A DNA stretch of 54,707 nt from Pelagibacteraceae bacterium AG-325-J13 (GTDB lineage: Bacteria; Pseudomonadota; Alphaproteobacteria; Pelagibacterales; Pelagibacteraceae), in NCBI GenBank assembly GCA_003282835.1, contig QBYL01000005.1, forward strand, positions 1 through 54,707. Direction: 5' to 3'. Positions 45,836-53,280 of this stretch are shown here, in pieces. The translations under genes and the position numbers were made by a program. Below the pieces are notes generated by a model. It had not been told where the DNA came from. It saw only the letters and a list, made by a program, of their open reading frames with translations, and did not search any database. Numbering within the stretch: position 1 is the first letter of the stretch; each line of letters opens with the position of its first letter.

Positions 45836-46954
45836 TTAAAGACCAGATTTCATAGCTTCCCATTTTTCGCCGATTTCTGTACCGTTGTCAGCCCAGAATA
45901 GTGCATCGATTAGGATATAGCTTTTTGTATTGTTTGGATGAGTTGGCATTTGAGTCATCATGTTAGTTTTACCATCTTTATACCAAGGCTCACCTGCTTC
46001 GATAACTTTAAGAGAAGATTTTCTCCAAGGTGCGTAAGCAATGTACTTCGCAGAACCAGCTAAACCTTCAGTGCTAGTCATTTCTGCAATTGCTTTCATA
46101 GCATCAGCTTCGTTTGGTCCACCTTTTACAACTACCATGTATTGGTAATCTAAACCTTGAGCATCCCAAACTTGTTTTAATGGTGCGCCTTCTCCAACTT
46201 CTGCGTTAAAGAATCTACCATTCCATCCTGTTGCCATTACTACTTCACCTTGCATTAATAGTTCAGGTGGTTTTGCACCAGCTGACCAAAATACACATCC
46301 ACCATTAGGATCTGAGCAAAGTGCTTTCATTTTGTCCATAGCTTGTTGAAGACCTTTTGCTTTTGAAAGTTTTTTGTAGATGTTTTTTCCACCTTTGCCT
46401 GGCTTTGTTCCCTCAGCTGCTAACGCCATTTCTAAATTGTGCATAGCACCTTTGTAAACGCCTCTTTTACCTGGCCATGTTTTAGTATCAAAGAAATCTT
46501 TTACTGTTTTTGGTTTTTTGCTACCAATTTTTGCATCATGGTAAGCATATGTCCAAGAATATAAAATATTTCCTACAGCACATTTACTTGGCATTGATGT
46601 AAAGAAGTCTTTACTCGCTTTAGTTCCATCTGGAGCTGCTGGAAAGTCTTTGTCAAAATTAAATTTAACAAATAAACCTTCGTCACATCCATTGATGGTA
46701 TCCATAGCGAACACGTCCATAATATCCCAAGTTATTTTTCCTGCTGCTTTTTGAGCTTTAACTTCAGATAACCCTCCTGAATAGTCTACCCAGTTAATAG
46801 GTATACCTAATTTTTTAGCAGTTGGGTCACCATACCCTAATTTTTGACTTTCTGTGTAAGCTCCACCCCATGATGCAACTGTTACAGCATATGAAGTTGA
46901 AGAAATTGAAAGAGCAAATACTAGTGTAAGTAATAGTTTACTTAATTTTCTCAT
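45836..46954 (-). CDS. potD: PotD-like periplasmic substrate-binding protein
   Basis: A 372-residue exported binding protein. The signal peptide (about 1-23) is cut near SYA-VTVASWGGAY; the two-lobe fold opens with VASWGGAYTESQKLGYGDPT, typical of the PotD/PotF superfamily. The hinge-region stretch KPPELLMQGEVVMATGWNGR (about 228-247) lines the ligand site. Compared with PotD it has extra Lys/Gly loops. A strong predicted promoter precedes it. The genome context (EutA-like and ectoine-hydrolase-like genes upstream) leaves polyamines or another cationic/zwitterionic osmolyte as candidate ligands. Confidence 0.88.
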   Translation of the reverse strand: MRKLSKLLLTLVFALSISSTSYAVTVASWGGAYTESQKLGYGDPTAKKLGIPINWVDYSGGLSEVKAQKAAGKITWDIMDVFAMDTINGCDEGLFVKFNFDKDFPAAPDGTKASKDFFTSMPSKCAVGNILYSWTYAYHDAKIGSKKPKTVKDFFDTKTWPGKRGVYKGAMHNLEMALAAEGTKPGKGGKNIYKKLSKAKGLQQAMDKMKALCSDPNGGCVFWSAGAKPPELLMQGEVVMATGWNGRFFNAEVGEGAPLKQVWDAQGLDYQYMVVVKGGPNEADAMKAIAEMTSTEGLAGSAKYIAYAPWRKSSLKVIEAGEPWYKDGKTNMMTQMPTHPNNTKSYILIDALFWADNGTEIGEKWEAMKSGL

Positions 46955-47075
46955 CTTTATTCCCCTTCGTTTAAACGTTTTTTAAAGCATTATTACAACA
47001 ATTAACAAAAATTAAGTCAACCTCTGATTTTGTTATATTATTGATTAAATTAACTTTTTTTTGATTAAATCAATC
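46955..47075 (-). promoter_or_regulatory. potD leader and candidate promoter
   Basis: On the minus strand TTGACT (plus 47015-47020) and TGTAAT (plus 46992-46997) lie 17 bases apart, the best promoter match in the window; the transcription start would fall near 46985, about 30 bases before the ATG. AAGGGG precedes the ATG by 7-8 bases. The decamer ATTTAATCAA occurs twice (plus 47041-47050, 47061-47070) upstream of the promoter, a possible regulator site. Confidence 0.6.
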
Positions 47076-47086
47076 TCAGATTGATT
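47068..47086 (-). repeat. Inverted repeat spanning the potA stop codon
   Basis: AATCAATCT (47068-47076) and AGATTGATT (47078-47086) are exact inverted copies around one base, so the potA TGA (47076-47078) sits in the hairpin loop. On the minus strand the stem is followed by an A-run, not a T-run, so it is not a standard terminator. Confidence 0.5.
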
Positions 47087-48170
47087 TTGGATCTAGCGCC
47101 CTAGCATCATGACTATTCCAACCAACATTAATCTCATTTCCACGTTTAATGTCCATTCTTGCCGAACTATTTGGAACTTTTAGAATAAACTCTTTGTTAC
47201 CTAATAAATTTAATCTTACTCTAGCATGGTCGCCGTGATAAATAATTTCCTCTATTTTTCCTTTATATTTGTTTTCCATTTTAGCTTCTGGATCAATAAT
47301 TGCTCTTTCGGGTCTTAAAGAAACTTTAGTTTTTTCACCTTTAGATTTTACTCTTATTGGGTTTGAAATTATTTCAGCACCTGATGCTAATTTTACTTTA
47401 CATTTTCCATCTGAAATATCAGTCACTTCTCCTGTAAATGTATTGTTTTCACCAATAAATTCTGCGACGAATGAATTTACTGGTTCTTCATATAATTTAT
47501 CTGGACTAGATAGTTGTTGAACTTTTCCATCATTAAATACTGCAATTCTACTAGACATCGTTAAAGCTTCACTTTGGTCGTGCGTAACATAAACAACTGT
47601 CACACCAATATTCTCGTGAATATGCTTTATCTCATATTGCATACTCTCTCTTAAATTCTTATCTAGAGCTCCCAGAGGTTCATCCATTAAAACTAATTGA
47701 GGATCAAAAACTAATGATCTTGCAACGGCAACTCTTTGCTGTTGACCGCCAGATAATTGATTAGGCATTCTTTTTTCAAATCCAGATAAAGAAACCATCG
47801 ATAATGCTTTATCAACTTTTTTATCAATTTCATCTTTTGAAAGTTTTCTGACTTTCAATGGGAACGCTAAGTTTTCATAAACTGTTAAATGCGGAAATAA
47901 AGCGTAATTTTGAAAAACCATACCTATTCCTCTTTTGTGAGGAGGTATTCTTGAAATTGGTTTTGAGTCTAAATAAATTTCTCCATTCGTAGGAGTTTCA
48001 AATCCAGCTAACATCATTAAGCAAGTTGTTTTTCCAGAACCAGAAGGTCCCAACATTGTAATAAATTCACCTTCATTGATATCTAGATTTAAGTCTTTAA
48101 CGACTAAAACTTTTCCATCATAACTTTTGTCAACCTTGTCGAATCTTACGAAGCTTTTAGAAGACGTCAT
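47076..48170 (-). CDS. potA: Spermidine/putrescine-type ABC transporter, ATP-binding subunit PotA
   Basis: A 364-residue ATPase. The nucleotide-binding domain has Walker A GPSGSGKTTCLMML (about 42-55), the Q-loop MVFQNYALFPH (about 87-97), signature [15 protein letters not shown] (about 139-153) and Walker B LVLMDEPLGALD (about 159-170). A C-terminal TOBE domain (about 270-355) follows, with SLRPERAIIDPEA. It heads the operon, upstream of potD, whose own promoter lets the binding protein exceed the ATPase. Confidence 0.94.
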   Translation of the reverse strand: MTSSKSFVRFDKVDKSYDGKVLVVKDLNLDINEGEFITMLGPSGSGKTTCLMMLAGFETPTNGEIYLDSKPISRIPPHKRGIGMVFQNYALFPHLTVYENLAFPLKVRKLSKDEIDKKVDKALSMVSLSGFEKRMPNQLSGGQQQRVAVARSLVFDPQLVLMDEPLGALDKNLRESMQYEIKHIHENIGVTVVYVTHDQSEALTMSSRIAVFNDGKVQQLSSPDKLYEEPVNSFVAEFIGENNTFTGEVTDISDGKCKVKLASGAEIISNPIRVKSKGEKTKVSLRPERAIIDPEAKMENKYKGKIEEIIYHGDHARVRLNLLGNKEFILKVPNSSARMDIKRGNEINVGWNSHDARALDPKSI

Positions 48171-48217
48171 ATAGTGAATATATAAAGCATTTGTTAAAAT
48201 TTATTTCAAGGTTTTTA

Positions 48218-49384
48218 TTATTTTATATGTAATTCTCTAGATAAATTGCAGAATAATTCAGAACCTGTTTCTGTTACTCTTACAGCTTCACTTGCTTCTA
48301 CACCCCAATCACCAAACTGCATTACTGCAATCATATGAAAAGTAACGTTAGGTTGCAAAATTGTTTTATCTCCTTTTAGTATGTTAAATGTTTGTTCTCC
48401 CCAATCAGGTGGGTATCCGATGCCTATTGAATAACCAGTTCTTGAGTCTTTTTTTATGTTGTATTTATCTAAAACATCCCAAAATTTTTGAGCTATATCA
48501 TCAACTGTATTGCCGGGTTTAGTTGCTGAAATTCCAGCATCTAATGCTTCATTTGTTGCTTTCATAGTATCAATTTTTTTTTGATCTTTTTCTCCTAATA
48601 AAATTGTACGAGCCATGGGACAGTGATATCTCTTATAAGCACCAGCAATTTCAATTATCGTTGCCTCACCAGAAACAAATTTTTCATCTGTAGCAGTTAA
48701 ATGAGAGGCGGAAGTTCCTTTTCCAGTTGGCAGCAGTGTTGCAATACTAGGATAGTCTCCACCAAATTCCCTAGTTCCATTAAACAAAGCTTTCTGAATA
48801 TCAGCAACTGCATCGCATTGTCTTACACCAGGATTAATACTTTTTAATGCTGTTTTCATGCCGCTTTCAACTATACGAGCAGCAGATTGCATTAATTTAA
48901 TTTCTGCATTCGACTTTACAACTCTTACCCAATTTACTAATCTTTCTGCATCTTTTAACTTTGCATTTGGCAAACCTTTCTTAATAACTTCATAGCAATA
49001 AGCAGTAAAATAATGACTATCCATCTCTAAACCAATATTTTGATTGTCCCACTTTCTTTTTTTAATTATTTCAACCAAATATTGATAGGGATGAAGTGGC
49101 CAAGTATGAATATATTTTTCATCGTATTCTATGATATTTTTATCTTGTAAATATGTTTTAATATAAGCTCCTCCTCCATCTTGTGCTCTAACAAAACAAA
49201 TGGGTTCTTCTTCATTAACATGAACTAAAACACATTGAGCATAATAGAAAGACCAAGCATCATAACCAGTAAGATAATTCATGTTTGAAGGGTCATGAGA
49301 CAAAAGTAGATCAATGCCTTTTTTTTGCATCTCTATCTTGACTTTTTTTAATCGTTCTTTGTATTCATGTTTTTCAAAAAGCAT
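48218..49384 (-). CDS. doeA: Ectoine hydrolase-like M24 (creatinase-fold) protein
   Basis: A 388-residue pita-bread-fold enzyme. The N-terminal domain carries DPSNMNYLTGYDAWSFYYAQ (about 31-50), the pattern seen in ectoine hydrolases (DoeA/EutD), and the C-terminal domain has FGGDYPSIATLLP, EIAGAYKRYHCPMARTI (about 245-261), KDSRTGYSIGIGYPPDWGEQ and a final GVEASEAVRVTETGSE. The metal-binding Asp residues of true M24 aminopeptidases (DxG...SDxTR) are absent, as in creatinase and DoeA, which are not metallopeptidases. The adjacent EutA-like gene supports ectoine or a related compound. Creatinase-type activity is the main alternative. Confidence 0.75.
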   Translation of the reverse strand: MLFEKHEYKERLKKVKIEMQKKGIDLLLSHDPSNMNYLTGYDAWSFYYAQCVLVHVNEEEPICFVRAQDGGGAYIKTYLQDKNIIEYDEKYIHTWPLHPYQYLVEIIKKRKWDNQNIGLEMDSHYFTAYCYEVIKKGLPNAKLKDAERLVNWVRVVKSNAEIKLMQSAARIVESGMKTALKSINPGVRQCDAVADIQKALFNGTREFGGDYPSIATLLPTGKGTSASHLTATDEKFVSGEATIIEIAGAYKRYHCPMARTILLGEKDQKKIDTMKATNEALDAGISATKPGNTVDDIAQKFWDVLDKYNIKKDSRTGYSIGIGYPPDWGEQTFNILKGDKTILQPNVTFHMIAVMQFGDWGVEASEAVRVTETGSELFCNLSRELHIK

Positions 49385-50134
49385 TTATTTTTCTAAAAGT
49401 TTTCCATAGCCTTTTATTGGAGATTTGTATCCGATAGATCTAACCGTGTCCCAAATTAGAGTTTGATTGCTAGATAATACGGGTTTTTTTAATTTAATTT
49501 CTAAATCATTAAGGATGCCTAATACTGGTAAGGCTGTACAAGAAATAAACAAAGCATCCGCATTTTCTAGCTCTAGTTTAGATGAAATTTCTAAAATATA
49601 ATTTGGATCAACATTGGCAAACTCTGAATCTAAATTTAAATTTAAACTTGTAAATGATGTCACATCAATATTCTTTTTCATAAAATATTCTAAAATCGTT
49701 TTGTTTACTGAGTCTGGATAAGGGGTAAATAAAGCTATTTTTTTAATATTCATTAGTTTAAAAGCTTTAATAGCAGAGGTAACTGGTGTAGTAACATAAC
49801 AATCTTTTTTACCCAACAATATAAGTTCTTTCACTTTATCTTCGCCAATTGCAATTGTTCCTGAAGTACATCCATAAGCAATCGTATCAATCTTTTCATA
49901 AGGTAAAATCTTGCTTGTTACAGATTCAAGATCATCCTGCATCTTCAGTAGGTTTTCTTTTGTTAGTGGATTTTGATTGTGAATACGATTAATAAATATA
50001 TTTAAAGGTAAATTATTACAAATTTTATTAAAATCGCTCTCTATGGTTTGATCAGTTGAAAGAGCAATTAGGCCAACTTTAGGTTTATTCTTATTATTAA
50101 ATTTACTATCGACGTGTTTAATAGATAAAGTCAT
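49385..50134 (-). CDS. Asp/Glu racemase-superfamily protein, EutA-like
   Basis: A 249-residue protein of the aspartate/glutamate/hydantoin racemase superfamily that includes EutA, maleate isomerase and arylmalonate decarboxylase. The two expected active-site cysteines appear in TIAYGCTSGTIAIGED (about 83-98) and ALFISCTALPVLGIL (about 193-207); the opening VGLIALSTDQTIESDF (about 20-35) resembles EutA. It ends immediately before the ectoine-hydrolase-like gene, the pairing found in ectoine-utilisation clusters. Maleate isomerase-like chemistry is the alternative. Confidence 0.72.
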   Translation of the reverse strand: MTLSIKHVDSKFNNKNKPKVGLIALSTDQTIESDFNKICNNLPLNIFINRIHNQNPLTKENLLKMQDDLESVTSKILPYEKIDTIAYGCTSGTIAIGEDKVKELILLGKKDCYVTTPVTSAIKAFKLMNIKKIALFTPYPDSVNKTILEYFMKKNIDVTSFTSLNLNLDSEFANVDPNYILEISSKLELENADALFISCTALPVLGILNDLEIKLKKPVLSSNQTLIWDTVRSIGYKSPIKGYGKLLEK

Positions 50135-50187
50135 TATCTTAATATACTTTAATATTCCTTTAAGATAATACTAATAAAATTGTTATT

Positions 50188-50595
50188 TTACTTGATTTTA
50201 CACCTTTTGCACAAACCAAAAAATTCTAAATTAAATCTTTTGAATGTCATGCCTTTTTTATCATTAAATTTTGATAAATATTTTGAAAGTTTTGTATCAC
50301 TTACTTCATCAACTTCTTCGCATCTTTCACATATTGAAAAAGCAGTAGCTTTAGAGATTTCGCAATTAGAGTTTTTACAAGCAACAAATGCGTTTTTACT
50401 TTCGATTTTATGAATTTTTCCTATCTCAACTAATTTATCCAATGCTCGATAAACTTGTGGTGGGGCTTTGATGCCTTTCTTCTGAACGTAGAAAAGTATT
50501 GTGTATGCTTTTAATGGCTCTGGAGATTTATCAATTAAATCAAAAATAATTTGCTGATTTTTTGAAAGACTGTTTTCTTTATACATTTTAGTCAT
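50188..50595 (-). CDS. zur: Zur, zinc-responsive Fur-family repressor
   Basis: A 135-residue Fur-family regulator. The N-terminal winged helix (about 10-75) includes KAPPQVYRALDKLVEIGKIH (about 43-62), the recognition-helix region of Zur/Fur. Two structural-zinc pairs, CERC (about 89-92) and CKRC (about 129-132), follow. Its position at the end of znuC-znuB identifies Zur rather than Fur. It probably represses znuCB-zur and znuA through the palindromes at 52182-52214. The dimerisation domain is short. Confidence 0.93.
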   Translation of the reverse strand: MTKMYKENSLSKNQQIIFDLIDKSPEPLKAYTILFYVQKKGIKAPPQVYRALDKLVEIGKIHKIESKNAFVACKNSNCEISKATAFSICERCEEVDEVSDTKLSKYLSKFNDKKGMTFKRFNLEFFGLCKRCKIK

Positions 50596-50610
50596 TGTAC
50601 TGATTCTTCA

Positions 50611-51414
50611 TTAATTTTTCAATTTAATCGATTGTTTAATTCTTAGTAATGAAAGTATAAATAAAAACAAAGCGGCAGCTATAATTGACGGACCAGAAGA
50701 TGTATTAAACTCTAACGAGGTAAATAAACCTATAATTACGGATAACAACCCTCCTAGCACTGAATAAATTACCATTCCCTGAGGACTTGTAGAAATATTT
50801 CTAGCCATTGCAGCCGGTATAATTAACATTCCTGTAATTAATAATAATCCGACCATTTTTATTGAAATAGCTATGATCCCTGCCATTAAAATCGTGAATA
50901 TAGCTTTAGCTTTATCAGGATTTAAACCTTCGGCTTCTGCTAATTCATAATTTACTGTTGATGCAAATAAAGGTTTCCAAATCAATTTAAGAATAAATAA
51001 TATTAATAGCCCTCCTATCCATATAATCAATAAATCATCAACTGTTACTGCTAATATATCGCCAAATAACAACCCCATAATATCGAACCTTATAAATGTT
51101 AAAAAACCAATAACAACTAATCCAACGGCTAAAGATGAATGAGCCAAGAGTCCTAATAAAGCATCACCAGGTAGATTGGTTCTTTTTTGAAGCTGTATCA
51201 AAATTAATGCAATTAAAGATGAAATTATGAATACTGAAAGAGCAATGTTAAATTCCAAACTATAAGCTAGTGTAACTCCAAGTAAAGCAGAGTGGGCAAG
51301 AGTATCACCAAAATATGATAGTCGTCTCCATATAACAAAACATCCAAGAGGCCCAGTTACAAATGCAATGCCAAGTCCAGCAACCAAAGCTCTTATAAAA
51401 AAATCATCAAACAT
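50611..51414 (-). CDS. znuB: ZnuB, zinc ABC transporter permease
   Basis: A 267-residue membrane permease of the metal (ABC-3) class, with about eight helices. FVTGPLGCFVIWRRLSYFGD (about 19-38) and TLAHSALLGVTLAY are the family N-terminal signature; GLLLITGMLIIPAAMARNIS (about 188-207) is the coupling region. The ATG abuts the znuC stop, and zur follows after 15 bases. Confidence 0.95.
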   Translation of the reverse strand: MFDDFFIRALVAGLGIAFVTGPLGCFVIWRRLSYFGDTLAHSALLGVTLAYSLEFNIALSVFIISSLIALILIQLQKRTNLPGDALLGLLAHSSLAVGLVVIGFLTFIRFDIMGLLFGDILAVTVDDLLIIWIGGLLILFILKLIWKPLFASTVNYELAEAEGLNPDKAKAIFTILMAGIIAISIKMVGLLLITGMLIIPAAMARNISTSPQGMVIYSVLGGLLSVIIGLFTSLEFNTSSGPSIIAAALFLFILSLLRIKQSIKLKN

Positions 51415-52161
51415 TTAATTTTTTTTTATTTCACCCTCATTTGTATGAATATGATCATGACTATGTTTGTATCTTGTTAATATTTGAGAGGCTTGTTCTC
51501 CAAATAAAGCTTTATATTCATCATTTTTTGCAACATCTAATGGAGAGCCTGAGCAACAGACATGACCATTTAAGCAAACAACATGGTCAGTAGCACTCAT
51601 TACAGTATGTAAGTCATGAGAAATCAATAGGATTCCACAATTCAATTCATCTGAAATTTTCTTTATAAGTTCGTAAAGAGCAATTTCGCCAGTAAAATCC
51701 ACTCCTTGTACTGGTTCATCAAGTACTAAAAGATCTGGTTTTTTTGAAATAGCTCTTGCAAGCAATACTCTTTGAAACTCACCGCCTGATAAGTCACCCA
51801 AATTTTTATCTTTAAGATGAATAACACCTGTTAAAGATAAAGCTTCGTTAATAGCTTCATCTTTGAGATTTTCAGTTAGTACCATGAAATCATTCACTCT
51901 AAGTGGCAATGTCCAATCAATTGAGATTTTTTGAGGAACATATCCAACTTTATTCGTATATTTTTCAACTTCTCCATCAATTTTTTTATAAATTCCTAAA
52001 GCAATTTTAGCTGTGGTGCTTTTTCCAGAACCATTAGGACCAATAAGAGTAACTATTTTACCCTTTTCAATATTTAATGACACTCCTTTAACGAGCCATT
52101 TGCCGTTTATACGAAAACCAGCTTGTTTTAATTTTACTAAAATATTTTGATTTAAGCTCAT
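51415..52161 (-). CDS. znuC: ZnuC, zinc ABC transporter ATPase
   Basis: A 248-residue ATPase. It shows Walker A GPNGSGKSTTAKIALG (about 39-54), signature LSGGEFQRVLLARAI (about 123-137), Walker B LLVLDEPVQGVDF (about 143-155) and the H-loop LLISHDLHTVM. The C-terminus holds a short His cluster (YKHSHDHIH, about 232-240), which might bind zinc. It is divergent from znuA across the operator region. Confidence 0.95.
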   Translation of the reverse strand: MSLNQNILVKLKQAGFRINGKWLVKGVSLNIEKGKIVTLIGPNGSGKSTTAKIALGIYKKIDGEVEKYTNKVGYVPQKISIDWTLPLRVNDFMVLTENLKDEAINEALSLTGVIHLKDKNLGDLSGGEFQRVLLARAISKKPDLLVLDEPVQGVDFTGEIALYELIKKISDELNCGILLISHDLHTVMSATDHVVCLNGHVCCSGSPLDVAKNDEYKALFGEQASQILTRYKHSHDHIHTNEGEIKKN

Positions 52162-52181
52162 TTTATCTCTTGACTTTAAAA

Positions 52182-52196
52182 TGTTATATTATTACA
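52182..52196. promoter_or_regulatory. Upstream Zur-type operator copy (imperfect)
   Basis: TGTTATATTATTACA differs from the perfect palindrome 18 bases away by one base (T for A at the twelfth position). It sits close to the znuC start (ATG at 52161) and so would serve znuCB-zur repression. Confidence 0.75.
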
Positions 52197-52199
52197 TAC

Positions 52200-52214
52200 T
52201 GTTATATTATAACA
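52200..52214. promoter_or_regulatory. Zur-type operator, perfect palindrome between znuC and znuA
   Basis: TGTTATATTATAACA is an exact 15-base palindrome (TGTTATA-T-TATAACA), centred at 52207, 19 bases before the znuA ATG. The GTTAT/ATAAC halves fit proteobacterial Zur sites. The centre-to-centre spacing to the other copy is 18 bases. Binding is inferred from pattern and from zur being in the same locus. Confidence 0.85.
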
Positions 52215-52233
52215 ATTCTAACACACTATCATT

Positions 52234-53280
52234 ATGAAAAACATTAAAAAATTACCATTTATATTATCAATATTATCTCTATTTATTATTCTCTCGCCAG
52301 CAAAAGCTGATATCAAAGTAGTTGCATCAATAAAACCTATACACTCATTAGCAAGTTATTTGATGGATGGGGTAGGTAAACCAGATTTAATAGTAGATGG
52401 ATATGCTTCACCACACGGATTTGCAATGAAACCTTCTCACGCAAAAATGTTACAAAATGCTGATTTAATCTTTTGGGTTGGTGAAGACTTGGAGAGTTTT
52501 TTAGAAAAACCATTAAATTCAATAGCAAAAAAAGCTGAAAAAATAGAATTAATGGAAATTAAAGGATTAAATAAATTAGATTTTAGAGAAAGAAACATAT
52601 TTGAAGGACATGATGATCATGGACACGACGAGCATAAAAAAGAAGACGAACATAAAGAACATGGTCATAAAGAAGATAAACACGATGAACATGGTCATGA
52701 TGACCATAAAGAAGACGAACATAAAGAACATGGTCATAAAGAAGATAAACACGATGATCACCATGAGCATGCTCACGGTGAACATGATCCACACATTTGG
52801 CTAGATCCTATGAACGCAAAAGTGATTTTAAAAGAAATGGTAGAGCATTTAATAGAAAATGATCAAGAAAATGCATCTGCATATAAAGCTAATTTAAAAA
52901 AAGCACTCAAAGATTTAGATAAACTTACAAAAAAAGTAAAATCTGATTTAAATAAAGATTTCAAATCGATTGTTTTCCATGATGCCTACCAATATTTTGA
53001 AAAAAGATTTGATGTAAATGTTTTGGGAGCTTTTACAGTAAATACAGATGTATTGCCTGGGGCTGAACAATTAACTGAAATCAGAGAAATAATTGAACAT
53101 GACAAAGTAAGTTGTGTGTTTTCTGAACCTCAATTTAATCCTGATATAATCAATGCGGTAGCGAGAGATATGAATATTAAAACTGGTGTTTTAGATCCAT
53201 TGGGAGCCACTTTAACTCCAGGAAAAAATTTATATTTTGATTTAATAAGTAATATGTCTAAATCTTTTAAAAGTTGTTAA
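52234..53280 (+). CDS. znuA: ZnuA, zinc-binding periplasmic protein with His-rich loop
   Basis: A 348-residue exported binding protein of the cluster A-I type. The signal peptide (about 1-25) ends near SPAKA-DIKVVAS. Ligand histidines are expected in ASPHGFAMKPSHAKML (about 58-73), DPHIWLDPMNAKV (about 186-198) and VFHDAYQYFEKRF (about 248-260), with the late Asp in DPLGA (about 329-333). Between helices lies a His/Asp/Glu/Lys loop (about 126-187) of 21 histidines, formed by a 23-residue repeat. It faces the znuCB-zur unit across the operators. Its stop abuts nrdB (convergent). Confidence 0.96.
   Translation: MKNIKKLPFILSILSLFIILSPAKADIKVVASIKPIHSLASYLMDGVGKPDLIVDGYASPHGFAMKPSHAKMLQNADLIFWVGEDLESFLEKPLNSIAKKAEKIELMEIKGLNKLDFRERNIFEGHDDHGHDEHKKEDEHKEHGHKEDKHDEHGHDDHKEDEHKEHGHKEDKHDDHHEHAHGEHDPHIWLDPMNAKVILKEMVEHLIENDQENASAYKANLKKALKDLDKLTKKVKSDLNKDFKSIVFHDAYQYFEKRFDVNVLGAFTVNTDVLPGAEQLTEIREIIEHDKVSCVFSEPQFNPDIINAVARDMNIKTGVLDPLGATLTPGKNLYFDLISNMSKSFKSC
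52639..52757 (+). repeat. 69-bp tandem duplication in the ZnuA His-rich loop
   Basis: A 50-base stretch at 52639-52688 recurs exactly at 52708-52757, 69 bases (23 codons) apart, so the frame is kept. The intervening 19 bases are also His/Asp-rich. The exact match in coding DNA suggests a recent slip or unequal exchange. Confidence 0.9.

Noticed and set aside
48218-49384. Xaa-Pro aminopeptidase call for the M24 protein
   Set aside because: The metal ligands of aminopeptidases are missing, and the N-terminal and C-terminal motifs fit ectoine hydrolase better.
52600-52800. Repeat block that might suggest a CRISPR or other array
   Set aside because: It is 1.7 copies of a coding repeat, in frame with znuA, translating to a His-rich loop. 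There are no spacers.
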